Assembly: GCA_021432635.1 (NCBI GenBank) | Contig: MU270047.1 | Span: 124,001-188,000, forward strand | Source of the DNA: Thozetella sp. PMI_491 | Lineage: Eukaryota > Ascomycota > Sordariomycetes > Chaetosphaeriales > Chaetosphaeriaceae | Length of the DNA: 64,000 nucleotides | Direction: 5' to 3' | Shown: piece by piece, positions 42,315 to 52,264 of the stretch | Layout of the letters: each line of letters starts with the position of its first letter | Numbering within the stretch: the first letter of the stretch is position 1 | Position numbers and translations under genes: made by a program | The notes under the pieces: model-generated | What the model was told of the DNA's origin: nothing | What the model saw: only the letters and a program-made list of their open reading frames with translations | The model's database searches: none

Positions 42315-45300
42315 ATGGCCAAAAAATTTGTTCCTCGGCAGCGAAAGCGGAAAGTACTCGACCGCCAAAGAGCTGCCGAGAGTAGCACACGCCAGACCGA
42401 ACAGGACGACTCCAATGCCCTGGAAATTTTGCCCAGCCAGAAGGATGAACTGGAGGGGAAGAAGGCAAAGCTGAGGGAGGAACTCAGACCAGAAGGCGTC
42501 AAAGTCACGGGCAAGAAGGCCAAGCGTCTCGAAAAGTACATAGACAACAAACTTCGCAAAGACGAGAACCGGGAGCTTCTGGCCCAGCTGGCGGCCCAGA
42601 AGATCGATACCAGCTTGTTCGCCAGCACCCGGTCCCTCGGGCAGGCGAAAGAGACCAAAAAGGAAACTCTAAAGCGTGCATTGAGGGAGAAGAAAGCAAA
42701 TCTCGCGCTGGATGGCAACCCCGATGACGTGCTATTGCGACGCCGACGAGAGGTAGACGAAGGAGCTAGGGAAGACTCAGACTCAGACGGGGAGAGCGAA
42801 GAGGAGTCCGACTCAGACGAGGGACCTGACGCGCCCTCCAAACCAACCAAAGAAGACGTGCAACCAAAGACAGTGGCGGCATTGACATCAACAGCCTCTG
42901 GGGCTTCGTCAGCAATTGGGTCTGGCCTGAAACGACCGTTAGATGTGGATGATTCCGGACGACCTGTTCTCGCAAAGAGACAAAAGCGAGGAGGCGTGAA
43001 AACCAAGTTCTCCTTGGCTAAACCGGAGCCTCGAGACGACGAATATTCCGACTGGAGTGGCTTCAGCTCCGACGACGAGCACGCCGTGGGGGAGCCAGGT
43101 GGAAGCAGTGAAGACCAGGACGATGGCTCCGGCGACGAAAGCTCAGAGGATGACGCCGAGTCTTCTGGAGAGGAGGACCTAGAGGGCGATGACGAATATA
43201 GCGAGGTAGACTCGCGCGTGAAGCAGAAGGAGCGATCATCAGCCTTCTTGGCCTGGGCGCACCAGCAAAGAAACAAGGCTTCTGGCTACACACCAGTCGA
43301 GTCAGGCCCAGTGGTTCTCGACATACCCAAGCCGGAAAATTTCACACCGCGACCGCTGGAGCAAGACCCATTGCCCCGAGAGTTACAGCCTACCAAGAAC
43401 ATTGCTCGGAAAGTGTACAGTGTTGCAGTCACTAGGGACAGCGAGATTGACGCGGCCCGACTCAAGCTGCCGGTAGTGGCTGAAGAACACAAGATTATGG
43501 AAGCGATACACAACCACAATGTAGTCGTCATTGCAGGCGCTACTGGATCCGGGAAAACCACCCAGGTGCCGCAGTTTCTCTTTGAGGCAGGGTATGGCTC
43601 TCCTGGCTCTCCGACTCCCGGCATGATCGGAGTCACCCAGCCAAGGAGAGTTGCGGCCGTGAGCATGAGCAAGCGGGTTGGGCAAGAGCTAGGAGACCAT
43701 TCCGAGGTCTCAGCGTACCAGATTCGGTTCGAAGGAACTGTGAGCCCCAAGACAGCCATTAAGTTCATGACAGACGGTGTGCTCCTCCGGGAGGTTGCGC
43801 AGGACATGGCATTGAGAAAATACTCTGCCATTGTCATCGACGAAGCGCACGAGCGCAGCGTCAACACCGATATCTTGGTGGCGATTCTCAGCAGGGTGGT
43901 GAAACTGAGAGCTCAAATGTCGGAAGAAGAGGCCGGGGTGTCTCCGTTGAAGCTCATCATCATGTCGGCCACGCTGAGAATCGAGGATGTTGCTCAGAAC
44001 CCCAGGCTCTTTCCAACCCCCCCAGAAGTGCTTGAAGTGGAAGGCCGGCAACACCCAGTCACTGTGCACTTTGCTCGCAGAACCCAGCACGATTATGTCG
44101 AGGAAGCGTTCCGCAAGATCAGCCGAGGTCACAGGAAGCTCCCGCCCGGAGGCTTTTTGGTCTTTCTGACAGGCCAGAACGAGATTTTCCAGCTAACGAA
44201 ACGACTCAAGACAGCCTTTGGAGGCCTCCACTCTGCAAACGGACCTAAGGTGCGGATCTCAGCCAGCGAGGCACCGCTCGAAGTCGAGGACATCGAGTTC
44301 GGAGAGGCTGACGATCGAAATACCAACGATATTGATGACGAGATCGTCTTTGGCGATGACGATGACGAGGAAGAGGAAGAGGACGAATTCAGGATTGAAG
44401 ACGAAGAGCCCGGGACCGGCCCCCTGCGCATGCACATCCTCCCGCTCTACTCCCTCCTCCCCACCAAGGAGCAGATGAAGGTCTTTGAGCCGTCCCCAGA
44501 CGGCTCGCGGCAGGTCATCCTAGCTACCAACGTAGCCGAGACAAGTCTTACCATTCCTGGCATCCGATATGTCTTCGACTGCGGGAGGGCTAAGGAGCGA
44601 AAGTTCGACTCGGTGAGCGGTGTTCAAAGTTTCGAGATTGGTTGGGTGAGCAAGGCAAGTGCCAACCAACGGTCTGGTCGAGCCGGCCGTACTGGCCCCG
44701 GCCATTGCTACCGGCTCTATTCCTCGGCGGTTTATGAGAGGGACTTTCCGGAATTTTCGGATCCAGAGCTCCTGCGAATGCCGATCGAAGGGGTGGTCTT
44801 GCAGCTGAAGGCCATGAACCTTCAACATGTCGTCAACTTTCCCTTCCCTACGCCACCGAGCCAATCGAGCCTCGTCAAGGCCGAGAAGTTGCTCACATAC
44901 CTTTCCGCTATATCTGCAGAAGGCCAAGTCACGCAGCTTGGCACTACCATGTCCATATTCCCGCTTGCCCCTCGATACGCCCGCATCCTCCTCGTTGGAC
45001 ACTTGCACGACTGCATGCCTTACACCATAGCTCTAGTAGCCGGATTGTCTGCTGCCGAGGTCTTCCTGCAGGAGAGCCAGGCAATACCAGCGCCGCCGTC
45101 TCAGGAAGACGAGGATGCTATTCGCACCAACGAGGACGTGGCCGCACAGAAGCGACGGGACCAGATCCGACAAGCGTACGGCCGGGTGCACAAGAACTTT
45201 TGCTTCCTCGACGACAAATCTGACGCGATCAAACTGCTTCAGGTTGTCGGCGAGTTTGCTCACGAGCCGACGGAGGAATGGTGCGAGAGCCACTTCGTAC

Positions 45301-45980
45301 GATACAAAGTGCTTAAAGAAATCACACAACTGCGGCACCAGATCGTCGATCTCCTCAAGACCAACATTCCTGCCTTTGCCAACCTAAAGCCCCAGGACAA
45401 GCTCGACCCGCCCTCCAGGAAACAGGTGCAAGCCCTCAAGCAGATGGTGGCCGCTGGTTTCATCGACCAGGTTGCCATCCGCGCGGACAAAGCTCCGACC
45501 CCCCCTGAAATGGCGCGCAAGCCGCGCAGAGCTATTGATGTGCCCTACTTGCCCCTCATCCCACTTGATAGCGAGCGGCAGCTGGAACCCAACGACAGGC
45601 TTGTTTACATCCATCCTTCCTCCCCGATGGCCCGTCTCTCGGCCGAGGAGTGCCCGGAGTACGTAGTGTATGCGTACCTGCAAAAGGCGGGCAACACCGG
45701 CGCAGAAGGCGAGAAGAAGGCCAAGACACGCATGCATGCTCTCACGGACATCACGGGGGTTCAGCTGGCAGCTCTGGCCAAGGGGACACCACTGGTAACG
45801 TACGGGAAGCCGATCAAGGAGGTCAAGGGGTCGGAGGGCGAAGACGGGAAGGGGAAGACGCGGGATGTGTGGGTGATACCGTACCTCAAGGCGGAGGCTG
45901 TGGGGACACTTGGCTGGCCATTGCCGGCTGTGAGGGTCCAGCAGAAGAAAGTTCCGGGGAAAGGGTGGATGGTAGAATGA
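42315..45980 (+). CDS. ecm16: DEAH-box RNA helicase ECM16/DHR1 (DHX37), U3 snoRNP/18S rRNA processing
   Basis: An intronless CDS of 1221 aa. The N-terminus FVPRQRKRKVLDR, KRLEKYIDNKLRKDENREL and KIDTSLFASTRSLGQ is diagnostic of Dhr1. A long acidic/Ser region follows. Helicase motifs are intact: I GATGSGKTTQVPQ (about residue 407), II DEAH (about 507), III SATL (about 549), VI QRSGRAGRTGPG (about 784). An acidic insert (DDDDEEEEEDEF) sits between the two RecA domains, and the ratchet/HA2 and OB-fold domains complete the protein. Dhr1 unwinds U3 snoRNA from pre-18S rRNA in the nucleolus. I start at the Met of MAKKFVPRQ; an upstream in-frame ATG at 42228 gives a non-conserved extension. Confidence 0.93.
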   Translation: MAKKFVPRQRKRKVLDRQRAAESSTRQTEQDDSNALEILPSQKDELEGKKAKLREELRPEGVKVTGKKAKRLEKYIDNKLRKDENRELLAQLAAQKIDTSLFASTRSLGQAKETKKETLKRALREKKANLALDGNPDDVLLRRRREVDEGAREDSDSDGESEEESDSDEGPDAPSKPTKEDVQPKTVAALTSTASGASSAIGSGLKRPLDVDDSGRPVLAKRQKRGGVKTKFSLAKPEPRDDEYSDWSGFSSDDEHAVGEPGGSSEDQDDGSGDESSEDDAESSGEEDLEGDDEYSEVDSRVKQKERSSAFLAWAHQQRNKASGYTPVESGPVVLDIPKPENFTPRPLEQDPLPRELQPTKNIARKVYSVAVTRDSEIDAARLKLPVVAEEHKIMEAIHNHNVVVIAGATGSGKTTQVPQFLFEAGYGSPGSPTPGMIGVTQPRRVAAVSMSKRVGQELGDHSEVSAYQIRFEGTVSPKTAIKFMTDGVLLREVAQDMALRKYSAIVIDEAHERSVNTDILVAILSRVVKLRAQMSEEEAGVSPLKLIIMSATLRIEDVAQNPRLFPTPPEVLEVEGRQHPVTVHFARRTQHDYVEEAFRKISRGHRKLPPGGFLVFLTGQNEIFQLTKRLKTAFGGLHSANGPKVRISASEAPLEVEDIEFGEADDRNTNDIDDEIVFGDDDDEEEEEDEFRIEDEEPGTGPLRMHILPLYSLLPTKEQMKVFEPSPDGSRQVILATNVAETSLTIPGIRYVFDCGRAKERKFDSVSGVQSFEIGWVSKASANQRSGRAGRTGPGHCYRLYSSAVYERDFPEFSDPELLRMPIEGVVLQLKAMNLQHVVNFPFPTPPSQSSLVKAEKLLTYLSAISAEGQVTQLGTTMSIFPLAPRYARILLVGHLHDCMPYTIALVAGLSAAEVFLQESQAIPAPPSQEDEDAIRTNEDVAAQKRRDQIRQAYGRVHKNFCFLDDKSDAIKLLQVVGEFAHEPTEEWCESHFVRYKVLKEITQLRHQIVDLLKTNIPAFANLKPQDKLDPPSRKQVQALKQMVAAGFIDQVAIRADKAPTPPEMARKPRRAIDVPYLPLIPLDSERQLEPNDRLVYIHPSSPMARLSAEECPEYVVYAYLQKAGNTGAEGEKKAKTRMHALTDITGVQLAALAKGTPLVTYGKPIKEVKGSEGEDGKGKTRDVWVIPYLKAEAVGTLGWPLPAVRVQQKKVPGKGWMVE

Positions 45981-46507
45981 AAGTGCGGCCCCGTCTGAGA
46001 AGCCGGTGTCTCAGCCGGTTACCCCTACCTCCCGCACGGGGTGGTGTGTGCGCATTGACTTCCCACCAGCGGCCCGAGAGAAGCCTCCACGCCGTGAAAC
46101 ATCTCAGGATACCCGTCCAAAACCCCTCGAAGAGCAGAACCTAGTCAATCTGGGGGAGGGGACGAAGCCCTATCTACTCAAGCTTAGTCAGTGCCATAGT
46201 ACGAGTGTAATAGTACTCCTTGTACGCTTGCAGATGCTGCCATTGCGCCAGTATGCCTGCAATGCACGGTCCGATTGCCCGCCGTCCGCATAAGAACGTT
46301 GCTGAATCCCCCACCGTTCGCTAGTCGGAGGGCGTCCGCCCTCTTAGCAGTCCTCGCTGTGAATGTCGTCTGTCATACTGGGTGGCCGCATCGCGCCACT
46401 GGCTACCTCTCCCCCCCCTTTTTTTTGTCCTTCCTTGCTTTTTCTTCTTCTTTCTTTCTCCGCAGCTGCGCCTCGGCCCGCGTGATCGTCTGTACAATAA
46501 CTTGGCT
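45981..46507. other. Intergenic between ECM16 and the SDR gene
   Basis: 527 nt, with a CT-rich promoter stretch around 46410-46465. No gene recognised. Confidence 0.5.
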
Positions 46508-47740
46508 ATGCCCCGATCCCAGTTTCCCGGGGTTGCCGTCGTAACGGGAGCGGCGTCGGGTAAGTCTATTTCCCTTTTTTGTAATGGCTGTGAGACATGT
46601 AATCTATAGCCAGTGTTAATCAACCTTCTCCAGGGATTGGCCGGCAGATCGCCAAGTCGTTCGCCGCCGAAGGGTGCAGCCAGATCGCACTCCTGGACCG
46701 CGATGAGGACGGCCTCTCAGAGACGGCACGGCTCTGCAAAGCGCAGTCCACTAACATCCAGACATTTGTGATACCCTTTGACGTACGGATGGAGTCGGAG
46801 GTTGAGGCGTCTATGGATCTCGTTGTCGAGGAGTGGGGGAGGATAGACTACGCCGTTAACTGCGCTGGTTAGTGACCGCGTTGCGCCCCGACCCCAAAAT
46901 ACTGTTTTATTGAGCCTCGACTCTGCCTCTTGGCGGTGGCTAGAGGTGCATGAAGACATCACAGCGAGCGAACCCAATGTTGACTCGATCTCGGGATAGG
47001 GACCTTCAGAGGTCTCAATCCATCTCCCGAGCTTGACGTGTCCGAATTCGACAGGATTAACAACGTCAACTATCGAGGAACGTGGCTTTGTTCCCGAGCC
47101 GAGATTTCACGCATGATGAACCAGAGGCCGCTGTCCACGCATGATGGACGGCCAGGAAGCCGCGGTGCCATCGTCAACGTTGCAGGCAACGTCGGAATAG
47201 TACGCATGGGAGGGGGTGAGAGCTGAGCCGTCCCCTTTGCGGTCGCTTTCTATACTGTATTAACCAGATCATAGTTGCGTACGATGCCTCTAAAGCCGCC
47301 GTCATTAGCATGACCAAGGCCGAGGCCATTGATGTAACCCTTCTTGGTCCTCCTGTGCCGGCCTTCTCGCGCTAACCGCCCCAGAATTCCAAGCACAACA
47401 TTCGGGTCAACTGCGTCTGTCCCGCGATAATCGAGTAAGTCACGCAAGAACATACCAAACTGCGCAGCGTCGGGATAGGCCACACAGGCGCGCTGACTCG
47501 GCCCCAAAGTACCCCAACCACAAAAGAATCCGGTGAGATAGACACCATCGTCAATGTTGCACCGCTTGGAAGAAAAGGCACGGTGCAGGAGGTGGCGGAT
47601 GCAGTGCTCTTCCTCTGCAGCTCGAGGGCTTCCTTCATTCAAGGGGCCACCCTGGTAAGACTTCGCACAAACGGCCTCTCTAGCTCCTCTCGACTGACTA
47701 GCGCTTATAGCCTGTCGACGGCGGATGCATCCTTTACTAG
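46508..47740 (+). CDS. Short-chain dehydrogenase/reductase, catalytic Ser replaced
   Basis: Seven exons (46508-46559, 46634-46867, 47000-47215, 47275-47333, 47385-47434, 47510-47654, 47711-47740) give 261 aa. The Rossmann motif VTGAASGIGRQIA, the NCAG strand, Tyr170-x3-Lys174 (YDASK), the NCVCPAIIDTP segment, PLGRKG and the terminal PVDGG are standard classical SDR features. Substrate is unknown; the closest pattern is that of fungal oxidoreductases annotated generically. The catalytic Ser expected 13 residues before Tyr is Gly157 (VNVAGNVG). An apparent frameshift after the CPAII exon disappears if the acceptor is CCAAAG at 47509, which also has a CTGAC branch site at the right distance. Confidence 0.85.
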
Positions 47741-47965
47741 TACCGAGTGAGGGCTGTCAGGCTGACCGGCCGAGGAGCAAGGCAAGGGGCCGATTGTGCC
47801 CAGCAAATGGTAGTGTTGAGTCCGTCACGAGGGCAAAATGCTAAGAGCGTGGCCACTCCTCAATGTCTATTTATCTGGGTATCATGATGCACGCAAACCA
47901 TCAACGCCGAAGTAAACTCGCATCTTTCGCCAGCCCGGACAGCAAACAACACACGTCACACCGGC

Positions 47966-48969
47966 CTAGGATGGAGTGGCGCCAGCCTTGCTCTTCCGGC
48001 GCTTCGGCTTCGGCATGCCCGCTGTTTTGGGGCTCTTTGTCTCCTTGCCGTTTCGCGCCAGGGGGTTGCTGTCACCCACCTTTGTGTTGATGGCCGGGAG
48101 AACAGAATCCCGGTTTGCTAATGGGCCGGCTGCCTTAGGGGCAGAGAGGTTCACCTTCCGGCCCGTCGAGGAAAGATGAAACTCGCCTGGCCTGCCCGTT
48201 ATAGGGTTCTCGTCCATGTACTCGCCTCCATATCGCTCTTGGACGCCCAGCGACTCTTCCATCAGTCTCAGTTCGAGATCAGGGTCGGTAGCCTTGGCGA
48301 GGGAAGACGCTTTATCTACCCCATCTGGAATCGGGGTTCCTTGGTGTGATTCTAGACCCCGAGCCTTCGTAGCTTCTATCTGCTTCGGGGTCTGGTACAC
48401 GCGGCCGTAGGCGGGCGACCATTTCTGGACGCTGTCAACCATGGAGAAGATTTTGGAAAACGAGGACGAGATATTTGCCTATTGGACCTTGTCAGCTCAG
48501 TCTCCGAGAGCGGCCGTCTGCGAACATCATTCACCATCCTTGCTCCTAGCACGTCAAACAAAGCAGGAGCCATGTAGACGTTCCACCCGACAACAAAATA
48601 TGATGCATGCACTATGACCTCGTCCTCCTCGTTTTGGCGCTTTCGTCGCGTCTGCTTGTTGATCACCCATACGCCGGTGCCCATGCCGGGCCCTGTCTCT
48701 GCCGGCTCTTGCGCGACCAGGAATTCCAGCCCCGACATGGTCTTCAGCCGGCCCTCGAACTGGTCGCGAGTCTGGAGGTACGGGAACATGACCGGGTTGC
48801 TCAGCCCTTGCTGAAACAGCACCGAGTTGTTCGAGGTGATGTCAAAGAATGGAGACTCGGCAAAATAGAAGAGGATGGAGTTGTTGTGAAGACCACCTGG
48901 AAAGTTTGGGTCACTCCACTGAGTCTCGTCAAGAGGCACGCCGTTATTAGAACGCCCCGAGTCCGCCAT
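47966..48969 (-). CDS. med6: Mediator complex subunit 6
   Basis: Two exons (48535-48969, 47966-48478) give 315 aa. The MED6 domain fills the first half: PLDETQW, LHNNSILFYFAESPFFD, TSNNSVLF, FEGRLKTMSGLEF, VWVINKQ and VHASYFVVGWNVYMAP. The C-terminal half is polar, ending in a basic KPKRRKSKAG stretch that could be a nuclear localisation signal. MED6 is a head-module subunit of Mediator, bridging activators and RNA polymerase II. The start is the Met of MADSG; an upstream in-frame Met 15 codons earlier is less plausible. Confidence 0.93.
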
Positions 48970-49572
48970 GGTGACCGCTGAGCGAGCGAGAGGGAGAGCA
49001 GAGGTCGAGCGCACAACAATTAGGGCGGCACTATCGCGTCAATTCGGTCAAGGGATCGGCTCGACAGAGATGTTTGCAGCGAATCGAACGAGGGCAAGTC
49101 GTGGTGTTTGGGAGGAGCTCGAGGCTTGCGGGGAAGACAGTTCAAGTAATTGCGGTCACTTCTTCTCCTAGATCCAGATTGGCACAATCAGTTCGATTTG
49201 GTCGTCGGGGACGGAGAAAATCGTCAAGCTAGTTGACGAGACGAGTGCAGGCGAGGTCTAAGTTCGTCTGTTGGGGTTAAAGCTGCCTGTTGTTGGTTGG
49301 CTAAAGAAATCCCCGAATCGCATATGCGAATAAACTTGCGGCGTAGCTTCCCTGCATTTAGCGCTTGAGCCACATTATGGGGCGAAAACTCCCCCGCCAA
49401 AGTGGTCTCCACAACAGTTCCAAGGAAGGGCCATTTTGAGCCTCAAGACTTTCCTTCAACGAAGACTCCCCTCAATTGTCAACGGTGTGATCCCAACTTG
49501 TCAGACTGCACCCGCTGTCTGCCCTGTGATTGCGAGACTCCGAATCCGAAAGCCTACAAGAAGCCCGCAATC
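48970..49572. promoter_or_regulatory. Divergent promoter region, MED6 / MMTAG2-like gene
   Basis: 603 nt between two divergent start codons. No ORF or RNA recognised. Regulatory role inferred from position. Confidence 0.45.
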
Positions 49573-50343
49573 ATGGATCTCCTCAACACGGTCCGCAAGA
49601 CCGGCTCGCGCGGTGGCGTCAATTTCAGCTGGGACGATGTCGCGACCTCGGAGCATCGACAGAACTATCTTGGCCACAGTCTCAAAGCCCCTGTCGGCAG
49701 GTGGGCGCAGGGTCGCGACCTGAACTGGTACGCAAAGGCGGATCCCACAGCTGCGCAGTCGGGCGAGACAGAGGAGGAGAAGCAGGCACGTGAGCGCCGG
49801 GAAGAGATTAGGAAGATCAAGGAGGCCGAGGAAGAGGCAATTTCTCGCGCCCTTGGGATTCCGATAACGCCGCGCAATGCGACCACGACGGGGGCGAATT
49901 CGGTCGAGGTCGGCCCATCGAAGATCCCGGAGCGTCCGGCGGCACCCAAAGAGGACGCTGGGAAAGGGGAAGAGAGCAGACGAGGCAAGCATCACGACTC
50001 GGAGCGGAGGCACCGCAAGCGCCCTAGGAGCGGCGATCGTGACCGCCATAGGGATAGGGAGAGGGAGAGGGCCAGAGATAGGGACAGGGACAGGGAGAGG
50101 AAGAGAGACCGGGTTCGCAGCCGCAGCCGTAGTCGGAGTCCGGAGCGGAGACGGCACCGATCTCGAGACAGAAGGCCGCGGGACGACGACCGAAGACGGA
50201 ATCGCTCGCGCGAAAGGCTCCCGAGAGATGACGACAGACGCCGGAGCAGTCGCAGCCGAGACGGACGCCGCCTGGAGAGACAGTCGGGTCGCGATCACAA
50301 CCGCAGTCGCAGTCTTAGTCGGGATAACCGAAAGCGTGACTGA
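49573..50343 (+). CDS. MMTAG2-family protein (PF10159) with RS/RD-rich tail
   Basis: An intronless CDS of 256 aa. The first ~65 residues carry the MMtag domain: GGVNFSWDDV, HRQNYLGHSLKAPVGRW and GRDLNWYAK. A basic coiled-coil-like stretch (EEEKQARERREEIRKIKEAEEE) follows. The last 100 residues are Arg-Asp/Arg-Ser repeats (RDRDRDRERKRDRVRSRS). The family is nuclear and appears phosphorylated in animals; its function is poorly defined. The RS tail suggests association with RNA processing, which is inference. The open frame runs upstream to 49402, but the conserved domain begins a few residues after the chosen Met. Confidence 0.85.
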   Translation: MDLLNTVRKTGSRGGVNFSWDDVATSEHRQNYLGHSLKAPVGRWAQGRDLNWYAKADPTAAQSGETEEEKQARERREEIRKIKEAEEEAISRALGIPITPRNATTTGANSVEVGPSKIPERPAAPKEDAGKGEESRRGKHHDSERRHRKRPRSGDRDRHRDRERERARDRDRDRERKRDRVRSRSRSRSPERRRHRSRDRRPRDDDRRRNRSRERLPRDDDRRRSSRSRDGRRLERQSGRDHNRSRSLSRDNRKRD

Positions 50344-50963
50344 AGCGTACTGAGGCTCAAAGTAAAAACACTAAAAGATACCAAACCAGAGCGAAGGCGC
50401 TTAGCCATGTTAAGACAGTTGGAGAGAGGGAGAGAAGAGGTTGACGTCATAGATGCACTCGGAATGTCTAGTCACTCAGCCACAATATACCCCAAGTTAT
50501 ACACCCTTGTCTGCCCCATAACCTCTGAGAGGTAACTTTGGATGCTCCCCGCCAGAAGAAGATTATAATGGCAGGCCGAGCCATAGGTAGTCTGTATCGG
50601 AGGCTGGACTACAGATCTCTGTAACAAGAGGGTTAGGGTTGACAGGCTCAAAATTTAACCTCATTTTTTTCCCTCACACAGACTGAACCTTGTTTTGCAG
50701 CATTCAAAGCATGTACGTGGCATTGGTTTCTCCGTCCAAGACATGATGTTGTAATATTTGCACAAGTATTGTTTTACCTCCTCATTCTTATCCCGGCCTA
50801 ATGAGAGATGCCCTGCACAGGTGATGGGGCGCAGCGCTAGATTGCACCCTAGGCGCGCTGGAATAGCATTTGTTTACTTTGCCCCTTTTTGGAGCGAGGA
50901 AACGAAGTAGCGTTGACTTACCAAAGCCCCACTGCTAACTGGATCGCTCTTCGTACCTACGAA
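50344..50963. other. Intergenic between MMTAG2-like and MTQ1 genes
   Basis: 620 nt. It contains a palindromic TGACGTCA (CRE/ATF-type) at 50442-50449 and GGGTTAGGGTT at about 50626-50636. Neither has demonstrated function here. Confidence 0.45.
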
Positions 50964-52145
50964 ATGCCTCGAATCCCACCATCTCTCTTCTGGAAAGCCC
51001 GATTCATCTCTCCCCAAGGCCCTGTCCTCCTGCCTGTGTGTCGCGATCTTGCGTCGGTCGCCAACGAGCTCCGCTGGATCCGGGAGCACATCCAGAGGAA
51101 CCCCTCTATGATACCTCCTTTCTGGCGCTTCTGGAAGCTCTGCGAAAAGCGTGGTAAAGGGATACCGTTGCAGTATGTCCTCGGCACACAGCCGTTTGGT
51201 GATCTAGAGATCAAGTGCCGCCCCGATGTGCTGATTCCCAGGTGGGTGATTCTTCCCAGATAGGCGATTCTTCCCAGAGTCGAAGAAAGGAGATTGGAGG
51301 AGCTAAGTAAAGCTGTTAACTGGAACGAGAGAAGACCAGAGACAGAAAGTTATACAGTCTACTTAGCCAATAAGCTGATTCGCCAGAGGCGCTTGGCTTC
51401 CCCGGATGACAGCCAGACTTTCGGCATCCTCGACTTCTGCACGGGTTCGGGGTGCATAGCGCTTCAGATGTACGCCCAGCTCCGAAAAGCTCTTCCTTCG
51501 GTGCCAATAGATGTTCTCGGGGTTGATGTTTCGCCGGCGGCGGTATCACTAGCGCGAGAGAATCTGGCCTACAACGGCGTGCTCGGATCCCTAGCACTAC
51601 CTGCCACCTCCGGCGCTCAACCTGACACTTCCATTCGGTTTGAACTTGGCGATCTCTTCTCCCCAAGCTTACTGACCATGTTGAGGAATACGGGCCACTC
51701 ATATGATGTCATGGTGTCCAACCCCCCTTATATATCCAAACGCGGGTTTGCCCGTGATACTGCACGAGCCGTCCGGAACTGGGAGCCGCGCTTGGCATTG
51801 GTCCCAGTGGAACACCTGGGGCAGCGTTATACGGCCACAGGATGCGAGCCAGAAGACATTTTCTATGCACGGCTGTTAGATATCGCCACCATCCTGAAGC
51901 CAAGGACGATGCTGTTCGAGGTTGCTGGATCGGGCCAGGCAATCCGGGTGGTACGAATGGCGGTATCAGCCCTGTCTATGGGTGGGCGGGACAGCAAGGG
52001 ACCCATCATAGAGGTTTGGAGAGATAACCCTTACCCGGAGGTCGAGCCTCTCGACGTGGGGCACGAGACAATCAAAATTCGAGGCACCGGCCACGCACGA
52101 TCTGTATACATCTCATATGACCAGCATAACCGGGACAATAGCTAG
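50964..52145 (+). CDS. mtq1: Peptide-release-factor glutamine N5-methyltransferase, mitochondrial MTQ1/HemK type
   Basis: Two exons (50964-51241, 51335-52145) give 362 aa. The N-terminal helical domain ends in PLQYVLGTQPFGDLEIKC and DVLIPRPETES, the HemK hallmark. The SAM-binding fold follows with DFCTGSGCIALQM, DVSPAAVSLARENL and the active-site NPPYIS (about residue 223). The family methylates the GGQ glutamine of class I release factors; this form most resembles the mitochondrial enzyme. The junction IPR|PETESY confirms the 93-nt intron 51242-51334. That intron contains copies of a GATTCTTCCCAGA unit. It is convergent with the leucyl-tRNA synthetase gene, 119 nt away. Confidence 0.92.
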
Positions 52146-52264
52146 ATATCTTCTCTTGGAGACGGTGGCACTGGGTATGACTGACCATGTTTTTTTGTCT
52201 CGTGCGGCTAGAGTCGGGTATCTCTATGGTAGAATGTCTAGTGTACAATAAGGCGCGGCACATT

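Noticed and set aside
47435-47509. Apparent frameshift in the SDR gene after CPAII
   Set aside because: Using CACACAG at about 47487 breaks the frame, but the CCAAAG acceptor at 47509 restores it and gives the expected IIDTP; no frameshift is needed.
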